From: Sycobia sp. Sy_11
Lineage: Eukaryota; Arthropoda; Insecta; Hymenoptera; Epichrysomallidae
Assembly (NCBI GenBank): GCA_018907035.1
Contig: JACCIC010000207.1
Span: forward strand, 603,501 to 667,500
Direction: 5' to 3'
DNA length: 64,000 bases
Both the position numbers and the translations under genes were made by a program. Shown piece by piece: positions 54,385 through 64,000 of this stretch; position 1 is the first letter of the stretch; every line of letters starts with the position of its first letter. The notes beneath the pieces were generated by a model. It did not search any database. It was not told the DNA's origin and worked only from the letters and a program-made list of their open reading frames with translations.

Positions 54385-54700
54385 AATGCGAGAAATTACG
54401 CACATCTAGTTTGCAATTTCGCAAAACCAGATGAAAAAAGTAATAACTAGAAATATAATGAACACGGATAAAAAAATTCACTGTATAATAAATTTCATAT
54501 AATAAAAGTTTTTTACATACATTTTTTGAATCTTAGTATAAGGGAATAAGCTTTCCATGAAACATAATTAGAAGTAATATAATAGTTTAATATAGAAGCC
54601 ATAACTATTTGAAAATCTCGCCACTCAATATCAAAAAATATATAGCACGGTTGTTCGATGACTGTTGTACCCCTTCGGAGCGCGAACGCGCTTCTTAATG
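54385..54700 (+). repeat. Dispersed repeat family, copy 2
   Basis: This is the sister of 26050-26395 (see there). It also ends in the GC-rich CCTTCGGAGCGCGAACGCGCT. Confidence 0.65.
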
Positions 54701-54794
54701 TTATTTAAAAAAATAACAGCATTTAGCAGAGATTTATTTTTATTTTAATTTCAGTTAATACCACTAATTAAATATTTGCGGAGTTTAATTTACG

Positions 54795-54796
<2 letters not shown>

Positions 54797-54854
<58 letters not shown>
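54797..54854. repeat. (AT)n microsatellite
   Basis: A TA run directly precedes the TGTAACG start of the putative solo LTR. Confidence 0.9.
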
Positions 54855-54857
<3 letters not shown>

Positions 54858-56346
54858 AACGATGATTTTTCACGAAGTGGTTAATACCCAGGCGCCAGAC
54901 GCTATGCGTCGGGGTCTATACGCTTTTCCGGTATGGTCTTGCAGTGCCTTGAGCGTCTGCCCTTGTCTGGCTCAGCCCTACCGTAGTAGACAGGAGAGGG
55001 GGTGATTCGGAAGGGCACTCTTCAGCGAGCTCGATTCCTCAAATCCTACTATGCATTAGTTTACTTAATAATAGACATCCAGACAACCAAAAGACAGCCA
55101 TAGACAACCGCCAGATAACCGGAGATAACCAAAGATAACCTCAAAGACAACCAAAGATAATGAAATTTTCCTCCGAGATAATCCTAAGATAAGTTCCAGA
55201 TATCCAAAACATAACCCTTCCTTTTTCACCAATACCTCGGTGTCTACTATATGGACCTTATCCCCGAAGGTCCAGAGGCTCTCCGATGAAGCCTGGGCTC
55301 TGTCTCTTTCTGTAATCTTACTCGCACTACGATAAAATAGACTACTTTAAAATATATTATTATTATATTATATTATATTATATTATATTATTATAATATT
55401 ATATTATATTATTATTATATTATATAATATTATATTATATTATTATAATATTATATTATATTATTATTATATGATATAATATTATATTATATTATATTAT
55501 ATTATATTATATTATATTATATTATATTATATTATACCTCGATGTCTACTATCTGGACCTTATCCCCGAAGGTCCAGAGGCTCTCCGATGAAGCCTGGGC
55601 TCTGTCTCTTTCTGTAATCTTATTCGCACTACTATAAAATAGACTTACCTTATTCTAACTCTTAATCCTAACTAGTGTCAGGACTCGCCAGGGCACCTGA
55701 CATACCCGCTCACGATCGGCGAGATGCGTCCAATCCCGCCGATTAACCGGATCCCCAAAGCTCCCTGCAGAAAGGCCAACGGGCTCCTCCTATCCCTAAA
55801 CGCGATCGCGCAGCAGTGACATCTGCACTTCGCATACTCCCGGCAGTACTACGAAAAAGGCAGTGTCTTACTCACCACGTTTCTTCTTTATCCCAAGCTG
55901 TTGCTTTCTTAAACAGGCTGGTAAATCAGTGCTCTAGCTGCTACGGCGTCCCAGATCAAAGACAGCGATTGCTCACGCCTTCGTAAGCACATCAGTTTTT
56001 CGACGGCTCCAAACCACACTCTACGAGCCCTTTTCCTCGATTTTAATTGGATGTTCACGGCCGCATGTACGCGTTGATCGAGTGTAGATCAGGCAGTCGA
56101 TCGAACTTTATACCAAAGTCACCAGCGTGGACTTTGTTTACAATCGTGAAGTCCCCAAGCCTATTTGCTTATGTTTTCGTGAACGTGGCCGACTCTGTGC
56201 CGTTTGCTTTCACCGTGTTTCGTGGTTCCTAGAATATGTATTTAATATTCTATAATATGAATAAATGTTTTTAGACAGAGCCCAGCCTGCATATTCCGAC
56301 CATACCGCATGCTTTCTTTGTAACTTGCGCCGTACGCAATCTTACA
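54855..56346 (-). mobile_element. Putative solo LTR in an (AT)n tract
   Basis: In plus coordinates it starts TGTAACGATG after (AT)n and ends CAATCTTACA before GTATATATA. It resembles the LTR of element B in layout: CTGGCTCAGCCC ... GGAGAGGGGGTGATTCG against CTGGGCTTAGCCCC ... GGAGAGGGGCGGTTCG. The minus strand is assigned by that similarity. On that strand it has the splice-donor-like GTG|GTGAGTAAG (about 55868-55882). No coding region is attached. It contains a 110-bp duplication flanking a (TATTA)n run. Confidence 0.5.
55235..55645. repeat. 110-bp direct duplication flanking a (TATTA)n array
   Basis: CCTCGGTGTCTACTATATGG ... ATAAAATAGACT (55235-55343) is repeated at 55537-55645 with only a few changes. 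Between them lies a TATTA/TATAATATTA satellite of about 185 bp. Confidence 0.9.
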
Positions 56347-56354
56347 GTATATAT

Positions 56355-56727
56355 ACAGGCGACCCATTTTAATCGGTGCAGCTAGATTACTCGCAACCTT
56401 TGTATAACATTTGTAACGGTATGTGGGGATCGGGTACATCAATGTTAAGGTTCGTTAGCCTGTCTGATTTGACGTTGAAATGACCTTGAAAAAAATTTTC
56501 TCAATATGATTTTAAACGTAAAATTTCTCACTCTTTCCGAAGCCGAGGTAAAATATTCCCATCCCTTTAACCTTGAAATAACCTTTAAGGGCAAGTTCGA
56601 GCTCAAAAACTTTAGCCCTATTGTGTTGCCCCCCTTGCCCTCTACAGCTGTTGTCAGAACCCCTTTGCCCTATCTAGCTTAGGTTGCGAGTAATCGAGCT
56701 GCGCCGTTAAAAATGGATCACCCTGTA
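56355..56727. mobile_element. MITE-like element with about 45-bp inverted ends
   Basis: The left end ACAGGCGACCCATTTTAATC, with CAGCTAGATTACTCGCAACC following, is mirrored at the right end on the opposite strand: ACAGGGTGATCCATTTTTAA, then CAGCTCGATTACTCGCAACC. TA/TATA flanks both sides. At about 373 bp with no ORF, it is a non-autonomous DNA element; the superfamily is not assigned. Confidence 0.75.
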
Positions 56728-56744
56728 TAGACATAACGTATTAT

Positions 56745-56800
56745 ATCATACTTCATACTAATTTGTAAAGACAAAGCGTGTTTTTGTTTACGAGACATGT
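56745..56800 (-). repeat. RTE-like tail, inverted copy
   Basis: On the minus strand GTAAACAAAAACACGCTTTG, then TCTTTACAAATTAGTATGAA matches 47155-47200. The copy sits against the start of the next mariner. Confidence 0.55.
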
Positions 56801-58020
56801 TCAAATAATAAGTTGACTGGGCCACATGCGTTCGATTATCGACTTTTTTTAATTATGCGATGGTACAGATGTAAAGAGAAGGCATACAAAGTTATACAAA
56901 GTGTTACGTGTTCTCAACGAGTTTCTTTTATCAAAAAATGGAGCAAGAGTCTGCTTAGAATTTTTTTTAAAGAATGGAATTCAGAGATCTAAAACTTTTG
57001 AAATGTTAACAGTTGCATATGGTGTGTCTACTTTAAGTAAAAATAATGTGTATAAGTTGTACAAGCTGTTCCAAGAAGGCCGAGAGGATGTCGAAAACGA
57101 ACCTCACCCTGGCCGTCATAGCACGTCAACAACAGATGAAAATGTTCAAGCAGTGAAATATATTGAATTAAAAAGTAGCCGAATCACTATCATAGAAGTT
57201 GCTTAAGTTGTTGGCGTATCAGTTGACTTACGACATGGTATTTTTCAGATGCTTTGGACTTGGGACGTGTCTCAGCAAAATTCGTTCCAAAGCTGTGATC
57301 GAAATCTTTTTGATCGAAAGAACTCTCGTATGACCATAGTTCAGGAAATGTTAATTGAAGTCCATCATGATGTTGATTTTCTCAAAAGGGTTATAATTGG
57401 TGATAAATCATAAGTATATGATTATGACGTCGCTACCTAAAGCCCAGTTATCCCAATGGAAGAGCCCAGAATAACCAAGACCGAAGAAAGCACGCCAACT
57501 TCGATCAAATGTCAAGATATTGCTTAATGTCTTCTTTGATTACGGTGACGTCGTGCTTCAGGAATTCATACCATAAGGTCGTACAGATAATACGATAGAC
57601 GCTATTTACGAGAGACACTATGCAAAAAACGTCGGGAACGTTGGAAAAAAAGTTTGTGGCCTTTGCATCACGATTATGCACCGGCTCATTCATCGTTGCT
57701 TGTGAGAGATGTTTTCACCAAAACCAACACCACAGTTATGCCTCAGCCTCCATATCCACCAGATTTGTCATCCAATAGTTTTTTCTTCTACCAAAACTGA
57801 AAAGAGCCATGAAAGAACGTTGATTTTCAAAATTGAGGAGATAAAAACTTCATCGCTGAATGAACACAAGGCTATACAAAAGTTTATTAACAGCAGTACT
57901 TCGATGAGTGAAAAAAGCGTTGGCATAAGTGTATTATATCTGAAGGGGGTTACTTTAAGCGGCACAACATAAGTACTCATTAATAAATAAATATTTTTTG
58001 AGAAAACCAAAAAGTCACTT
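56792..58020 (+). mobile_element. Mariner element (second plus-strand lineage)
   Basis: This is a different lineage from the one at 53 kb, with its own transposase (below). It is about 1.23 kb. The left end is near ACGAGACATGTTC (56792). The right end is obscured because another mariner 5' end begins at 58021. Confidence 0.75.
56880..57995 (+). pseudogene. Mariner transposase, broken
   Basis: A clear mariner N-terminus is at 56901-57206 (ARVCLEFFLKNGIQRSKTFE, then VYKLYKLFQEGREDVENEPH, then GRHSTSTTDENVQAVKYIEL). Then come RVIIGDKS-stop-VYDYDVAT (first Asp block, mutated from GDETWVYGYD), HHDYAPAHSSLLVRD (second block, with Asn replaced by Tyr), and QPPYPPDLSSNSFFF (third block, APxD altered). 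The C-terminus KKRWHKCIISEGGYF ends near 57960. Besides stops and frameshifts, the catalytic motifs are decayed. Confidence 0.88.
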
Positions 58021-58235
58021 TACGAGGTCAGACAATTAAGTAATGCGACCGATTTTATTTCTCGGCCAGTGGTAACACTGCGAACCTCTACAGGTTCGCA
58101 GTAATAGTAGATCTCTACTCTCTCGATTGAAACCTTCGCCAGCTGTTTAGTGTTTTGTAAAAATGTGCGAGTTGTACATGAAACGCAGAAAGAACTCGCT
58201 AATAAGAAAGTGATACTCTCCGTAAAATTTTGTAA
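58021..58235 (+). mobile_element. 5' end fragment of another mariner
   Basis: ACGAGGTCAGACAATTAAGT, then AATGCGACCGATTTTATTTC, then CTCGGCCAGTGGTAACACTGCG is a mariner-type 5' terminal region. It is followed by a short coding-like start (ATGTGCGAGTTGTACATGAA at 58162). It carries the hairpin GCGAACCTCTACAGGTTCGC. Similarity ends near 58235. Confidence 0.6.
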
Positions 58236-58385
58236 AATGGTCGACGAAAAATCAGCTTTTTGAAGTGGACGCTGCTTTAAAGCAGCTTTTTATACAGATG
58301 CGACGATAAGTAAATAACGGTAGATTATTAATAGTAATTTAACTTTTTATATATAGAGTACTTTTTACTTAGCTAAAATTAACTA
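58235..58385 (+). repeat. Dispersed repeat, partial copy
   Basis: It matches 48300-48440 (CTTTTTGAAGTGGACGCTG, TAGAGTACTTTTTACTTAG) but lacks the tail seen there. Confidence 0.65.
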
Positions 58386-58389
58386 AAAT

Positions 58390-59192
58390 TAAAGCATCAT
58401 GATAGTTTGCGAATAGTGATGATTGCCATTTTATGCAGAAGTAATATTTATTATATATATATACATATATATTAATTTCAATTCTTAAATACAAGACTAT
58501 TATATAAATTGAATAATCATACTTATTAACATGTGTTATAATACGTAAGACGAAGTGAAATCTATAAGTAAAGAAGTACAAGAAACTGTTTAATGTAAAT
58601 GATTGAAATATCCGTCAGACACTTAAATTTGTTATTCACAATTTAATTTTTTGTATATCTGAAAATGAAGGTTTTTAGAAATTATGGAAGAGATTTTTAT
58701 AAAAAAATATTTACTAAATTGATAAATAAAAAAAAATCAGTAACATTTGTATTTAAAAAAAAAACAAGTCTAACATTTTGACTGCCTACAGTATAACGCC
58801 TAACAATTATATAGTTTATATTTAAGGATGTAAAAGTAACATAATTTTGCACACTTAGGACTTTCTATAACATCGAGCCCAATGCATTAAAGCTCAAGTG
58901 AACGTGCTGTAAACGACATTTGATTTTATATACACAGTCACTTTTATATATTTTATATAAGGACAACAGAAAATTTAATCAAGCCCGACAGTAGGCTGTC
59001 GCTCAAATTTCTAGTGCTTATCCGTGGGTGATTATACAATCGCCTGCGTAAAAAAACTCTTACCTGTAGTAACTCGTCGTATTCGAATAAAATCGCTGGC
59101 GCGAGACCCACACAAAAAAGCATATTTGTGTCTCGTAGATAAAATGAAATGTCCGTGAGAATGGCAACAGAGGAACATTTCTTCTTTACGGT

Positions 59193-59231
<39 letters not shown>

Positions 59232-60010
59232 CGCACGGCGAGAAAGTACATTTTCTTGCCCCTGCTTTCTCTTGTCTAAATTCAGTTGGCACATTTCCCC
59301 ACCTACTTTACCTATTATTATATACAGATATAAAATAAGGCACTCTTCGTTTGAATTAAATGCATTGAGAAAGCCGAGAGTTTATCATAATACAATGCAT
59401 TAAAGCGTAGCGCATTGTTGTGACCGGAGTAAAAAGCCTCCAGAATCGGCTTTAACGGTTGATAATATAAAATCTTTAAAAAAATATTTTTATGAGTTTA
59501 TTTAATTTTACTCTAAAATAACTTTAATACTCGCTTGTAATGCTGCAATGTATTTAACTTCGATGAGTATTTTATTTGCAATTATCTGCATTTTTGTAAG
59601 AAAACATTTGGTTATTAATGAATTTTGTTGACATCAAGTACATATTATTTAGCAAATTTGAAAAACAAAGTAAATAATTCGATACGTTCATTTTTTATGT
59701 TTGATCAGCGATAATTTGGAAATAGTGGAGCCGATTTGAATAATACTTTTTTCAAACCGAAGAGAACTTTTCAGTGGTGAACACATTTAATATTTTATGA
59801 GGAATTTTATACTACATTATGAAAGTTTCTACTACTATATGAAATTAAAAAGAATTTCTGCAGGTATATTTGTATATATCCAGCGTTAATCTTGAACCTA
59901 TTGGACTGACTTAATAAAATTTTATAGAAATGAAACTGGATCTTTTTGCTGTAGTCGAACTTTATTGTGATAAAAAATGATCCAGGATCTATAAAAAATT
60001 TATAGATTGT
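58390..60010. other. AT-rich non-coding stretch
   Basis: No gene recognised. An (AT)n run lies at about 59198-59228 and creates a spurious Tyr/Ile-rich frame. Confidence 0.5.
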
Positions 60011-60013
60011 ACG

Positions 60014-60390
60014 TCTAAGATGGTTTACATAAACCGCGAGGTACAAATTGAAACGGGCAGGATAAAAGATGCTGTAAAAATGTACGGCCATAATAGCAAT
60101 ACACCTAAACTCCGCTGGATCATACTACAGACCTCGTCGTGGAATTTTTTAAATATCGATATTTTATATAAATATTTAAAGCTTACCTATTTTCACAAAA
60201 TCCTCTATTCTAATAGTTTTCTCTCTCTGTCTCCATATAATAAGTACAATATAGATATTTAACTAATTCCACGACGAGGTGTATAGTATCATCCAGCGGA
60301 GCTTAAGTGTATGGTTATTATGACTTTACATACTTAGCATTTTCGATCCTGCCCGTTTGAATTTGTCAGGCGTCGTTGTTCTAAACCAAC
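60014..60390. mobile_element. Fold-back/MITE-like element with about 130-bp arms
   Basis: The left arm (60014-60146) and right arm (60260-60390) are reverse complements with scattered differences. Shared blocks include AAACGGGCAGGAT, CTCCGCTGGATSATACTA and CCTCGTCGTGGAA. The loop of about 113 bp is AT-rich and has no ORF. Similarity is strongest towards the loop and fades outward. Confidence 0.8.
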
Positions 60391-60394
60391 TAAG

Positions 60395-60865
60395 GCATAC
60401 TACCTTTATTTCTACACAACATATTAAGATATATTTCTAAATTGAACTACCTGCTATTCAGATGAATCTGACTCTAAATTATCAATTTCTTAAGAAAGTA
60501 TAATAAATAACTAAAAAGTGAAAAATTAAAAAAAAACCGACATCGAAAATTTGTACAAACGAATTATTGTAAAAACGGCAGTTTTATCAAAATTGCACTA
60601 CGAAACAATTGTCAAAATTAAACTACATATTAAAACATATTAAATTCATAAAATTATTGTAACATCATCGATTGTAAAAAACTTTACTAAAAAGTATGAA
60701 ATAAAACACGAAAGTTATAAAAATGAATAATCAGTTAATAAAAATTGAGGAAGATTTGAATTAATTACTTTTAGTAGATATTTATATCGATCATAAATTT
60801 ATTCCGCAAATCTATCTACTACTAACGTAGCCTTAAATCATTTTCAATATCCATTCTTTCTCTTG
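60395..60865. other. AT-rich non-coding stretch
   Basis: No gene or element recognised. Confidence 0.5.
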
Positions 60866-60867
60866 AA

Positions 60868-61266
60868 TGTATAGCGGTATTTGTATATACCACTATAGTG
60901 TAATTTAAATGCAATTAAGTACTAAGAACAACCCAGACTGCGCATCAGTCTCAAGCACATTAGGATAACGATATAAATGGAGAATTTTCCTGTGTATTTG
61001 TTCCTGTACTATGCTCGTGCGAACCTATAATGCCGAATAGATATAAGCTGCATAGTTTTTGAGTAACTTAAAAGCAGCGCGCATTTCTGCCTTAGTTAGT
61101 TGATGTATCGAAGCGAACGTGTAAGCATTGTATTAGCCTTTAGCGAGTTGCTCCAATTTTTAAGATTTGTTTTCTTTTGTACTGTATTAAATATTGTTAA
61201 TTTAAACTTAAATAAACTTACACTGATAAATCTGTTTTATATTTATATAATTGAATTAAATATTCA
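60868..61266 (+). mobile_element. Copia 5' LTR (approximate limits)
   Basis: The right limit is set by the CA at 61265-61266 just before the primer binding site. The left limit, TGTATAGCGG, is a guess based on the TG...CA rule and a length of about 400 bp. It contains a TATA-like ATATAAATGG at 60971. Confidence 0.55.
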
Positions 61267-61269
61267 ATT

Positions 61270-61283
61270 GGTTATGGGCCCAG
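61270..61283 (+). promoter_or_regulatory. Copia primer binding site
   Basis: GGTTATGGGCCCAG corresponds to an internal part of initiator tRNA-Met, the primer type used by Drosophila copia. It precedes gag by about 130 bp. Confidence 0.8.
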
Positions 61284-61413
61284 TGTGTTAACGCTGTGTT
61301 AGTGTATTAGTTTGTAAGAGGACATTTTAGCAACGTTTTGCATTTTTGAAAACAACCGCGTCGTGTAGTTTTGTTTGTATTTACATCGTGTGCTAGTAGC
61401 AGTTTTTTTAATC

Positions 61414-64000
61414 ATGGCGAATTGTGAAACTTTAGACATAACCAAACTCGATGGAATGAACTACAGCTTATGGAAGTATGGCATAACAGTTGTTTTAGAA
61501 GCTAAAGATTTAACTGGCCATATCGACGGCAGTGAAGCTGAGCCGAATCGAGACGTTAGTGAGATTGATTGGAAAACCTGGAAGAAGGCCAGGTCACAAG
61601 CAACTCTAGCAATCCTCAGCTCCGTGGATAAAGGATTACATATACAGCTGATAAATTGTACAACTCCCTAGCAGCTATGGGATAAGCTGAAGTATTTGGA
61701 CGAAAAAAGCATGTCAAAATGCGTGGCAGCAATTTTATGCCTTTCGCATTACTGATTGCATTGTAAAGGGACAGACTTTACAAATTGAACAATTTGAGAG
61801 TATTTACAGGAAGCTATCAAATGCAGGACAAAGACCGACGGACGAAGCAGTCTAAGCTAAGCTGCTAAATTGTCTGCCTAGGAAATTCTCGGCTTTTCGC
61901 ATGGCGTGGGATAGTACGCCGAAAGCAGAAAGAAAAATAGATTGGCTCATAGCGAGGCTCGTGCGAGAAGATAAGCGTCTGACTGCAGCTAAGGAGGATA
62001 TATCATCCTTAGCTCTTGAAATACAGGCACTTAATTTTGAGAAGTCTACTGATTTTCACAGCAAAGAAAAAGGACGAAAAACAAAAGAAGATCAAAATAA
62101 GAAGAAAATTAGTGATCTCAAAAAGCGGACAAAATGTGGTTTTTGCAAAGAGAAAGGCGTTTTTGGGTGCGCGAATGTCCGCAAACACGTGATAGTAGAC
62201 ACGTCACCGAAGGATCAACACGTGCATCAACGTATGTAGCATCGGCTTATTGCTGTGATGTGTCTGCATTTTATTCTAATACATCAGAAAAGGACGAGGA
62301 TGTTTGGCTTGCAGATGCAGGTGCGAGTATGCACACGACTTCTAGAAAAGAATTTTTCAGTTATCTACAACCAATAAATGAAATAGGAAGTGTCAGAATC
62401 GGTAATGATAAAGTTTTGCCTGCTTAAGTTTTACCTGATTAAAATCATTGAAGAAAGAAATGGAAGCAAAAAAGAACGTGAGCTGCAAAATGTCCTGTTA
62501 GTGCCGGACCTCAAATGAAATTTATTCTCGATTGGTGCAATAAATGACAAAAAATTTTCATTTCACGCATATGAAAATAAAAGCGAAGTTCGCGATAGCA
62601 ACGGAAAACTTTCATCTGTCGGAGTGCGTCACGGCCGTCTTTTCGAAATGCTTTTTTCAGTTAATGTACAAGAAAAATGTAATAGTGTGGAAACCAAAAA
62701 GCGTGTTGAAAAAAGTGCACACCAGTTATGGCATGAACGTTTTGGACATACGAATATACATGCTGTGCTGCATACGATCAAAGTGTGTGATACGTGCTTA
62801 GTGCCAAAATTTGTAAATGATTTTCTCTGTGAATCTTGCATAATGGGTAAGCAAACCCGAAAATCACATCCAGCACTAAATATCAAGAAATGTTGCTTCA
62901 AACTAGGTTAAAAAATAAATACATTGAATCTGTTGGTGGTTCCCTATATTTCGTTTTATTCAAGGACGAGTGTACTAGCTACAGAAAGATTTATTTTTTG
63001 AGGCACAAGTCAGAAGTATTTGAACGATTCAAAGATTTTCAGAACTTCGTGCATACGCAAACAGGAAACCATATAAAGGTGTTACGGTCGGACAACGGAA
63101 CTGAATACACGTGTGAACAATTTCGTCAGCGTGCGAAAAATTCTGGCATAATACAAGAATTTTCATCGCCATATGCACATGAGCAGAATGGCCGTGCTGA
63201 GCGTGAAATTCGCACAATTCCAGAGAGGCAAGGACGATGCTCATTAGCAATGAAATCAAGGTAGCTTTATGGCCTGAAGCAATCAACAGTGTTTGTTATC
63301 TGTTAAATCTTGTTGTGCTGCAACAAGGAGAAAATAAAACACCATTGGAGAAAATACTTTGCCGTATATCTAAAATAAATCATTTACGCTTATTTGGCTC
63401 AGTGGCATATTTCAATAAACCCAAGGAAAAACGGACGAAATTCGATGCTAAGAGCAAGAAATTTGTCGGTTATGATGGCGAGTCGTCGAAATACAGATTA
63501 TGGGATGAGGCTACTCGTAAAATTTACATTAGCAGTGAGGTTGATTTCGATGAACGTATGATTGAACAAAACTTGAAAAATAAAAAAAGAGAAAACAATG
63601 TTTTTTTCAATTTTAAAGTGCACGAAGAGGATAAGATAAATAGTGAAGAAGAAGTCTCAATAATTGAAGAACTAGAAGAAGAAGCAGAGCCACCATCACA
63701 AGCAACAAATGAAGTAGAGCCTCCACGTATGAACTTACGTGATCGACCAACACTGCAGCCGCCGGATCAGTATGGAATACATATAGCTCTTATGGCAAAC
63801 ACAGTGCTAATATCGTATAGGAGTGCTATATCCAGCACTGAAAGGCACAAATGGCAAAAGGCAATTCATGAAGAAATGCAGGCGCTGGAAGAAAATTAAA
63901 CTTGGAGCCTAGTTAATTTGCCACCAAATAAACGCACGGTCGGATGTAGGTGGGTTTTCACTATTAAGAAAAACTCACTTGATAATAAGGTGCGTTATAG
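61414..64000 (+). pseudogene. Ty1/copia gag-pol, broken and cut by the window edge
   Basis: The ATG at 61414 gives MANCETLDITKLDGMNYSLW, a copia gag start, then WKTWKKARSQATLAILSSVD and a TAG at 61669. After frame changes: a zinc-knuckle remnant (CGFCKEKGVFGC, about 62133), protease VWLADAGASMHTTSRKEFF (62300), the GAG-pre-integrase block HQLWHERFGHTN with CESCIMGKQTRKSHP, and the integrase core (IKVLRSDNGTEYTCEQF, then SPYAHEQNGRAEREIRT, about 63075-63220). Next is LRLFGSVAYFNKPKEKRTKF and the integrase tail (63237-63899). The RT begins at KWQKAIHEEMQALEEN-stop-TWSLVNLP and leaves the window. Stops and frameshifts show decay, but the domain order is complete. Confidence 0.9.

Noticed and set aside
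1..64000. CRISPR arrays, bacterial operons, tRNA genes
   Set aside because: No regularly spaced direct repeats with unique spacers, no tRNA cloverleaf and no bacterial gene order were seen. The content is eukaryotic.

Overview
The window is repeat-dense eukaryotic DNA, most likely from an insect. The basis is the element complement: several mariner lineages, BEL/Pao, copia, Ty3/gypsy, R1-like and RNase H-bearing non-LTR elements, and Penelope-like elements, in an AT-rich background full of (AT)n tracts. A hymenopteran, perhaps an ant, is my best guess by resemblance, but nothing here proves it. I found no intact host gene, tRNA, rRNA or CRISPR array.

Layout. 0-9 kb: unassigned sequence, a degenerate mariner (2108-3349, minus), a gypsy pol relic running directly into a 5'-truncated mariner (4.5-6.2 kb), a minus-strand gypsy RT relic (6.4 kb), and several copies of an AT-rich Penelope-associated terminal repeat, including a large palindrome (8405-8830). 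9-15 kb: a decayed gypsy element (LTR end and primer binding site at 9.3 kb, plus strand) beside a decayed R1-like non-LTR element (minus). 15.5-19 kb: an internally deleted BEL/Pao element (minus) with LTR remnants. 19.6-24.6 kb: a 5 kb non-LTR element (minus) with endonuclease, RT, RNase H and a terminal CCHC motif.

27-46 kb: two related Ty3/gypsy elements sit end to end. Element A (27090-37081, plus) has two LTRs but broken gag and pol. Downstream of pol it has a third ORF preceded by a textbook splice acceptor, and its LTR carries a consensus splice donor. Element B (37094-46336, minus) is young: its LTRs are nearly identical, gag and pol are long and open, and pol has one frame break. 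Both integrase tails carry AT-hook-like motifs, and both elements abut (TA)n tracts.

46-64 kb: two Penelope-like copies (minus), each with a hammerhead-ribozyme-like motif in its 3' region; a plus-strand mariner (53085-54370); a probable solo LTR in an (AT)n tract (54855-56346) with an internal duplication; a MITE (56355-56727); a second plus-strand mariner (56.8-58.0 kb); a fold-back element (60014-60390); and a copia element (plus, from about 60868) that runs off the right edge. Most coding regions are molecular fossils. Element B is the only one close to intact, and its 5' LTR lacks its outer U3 end, so it is probably silent.
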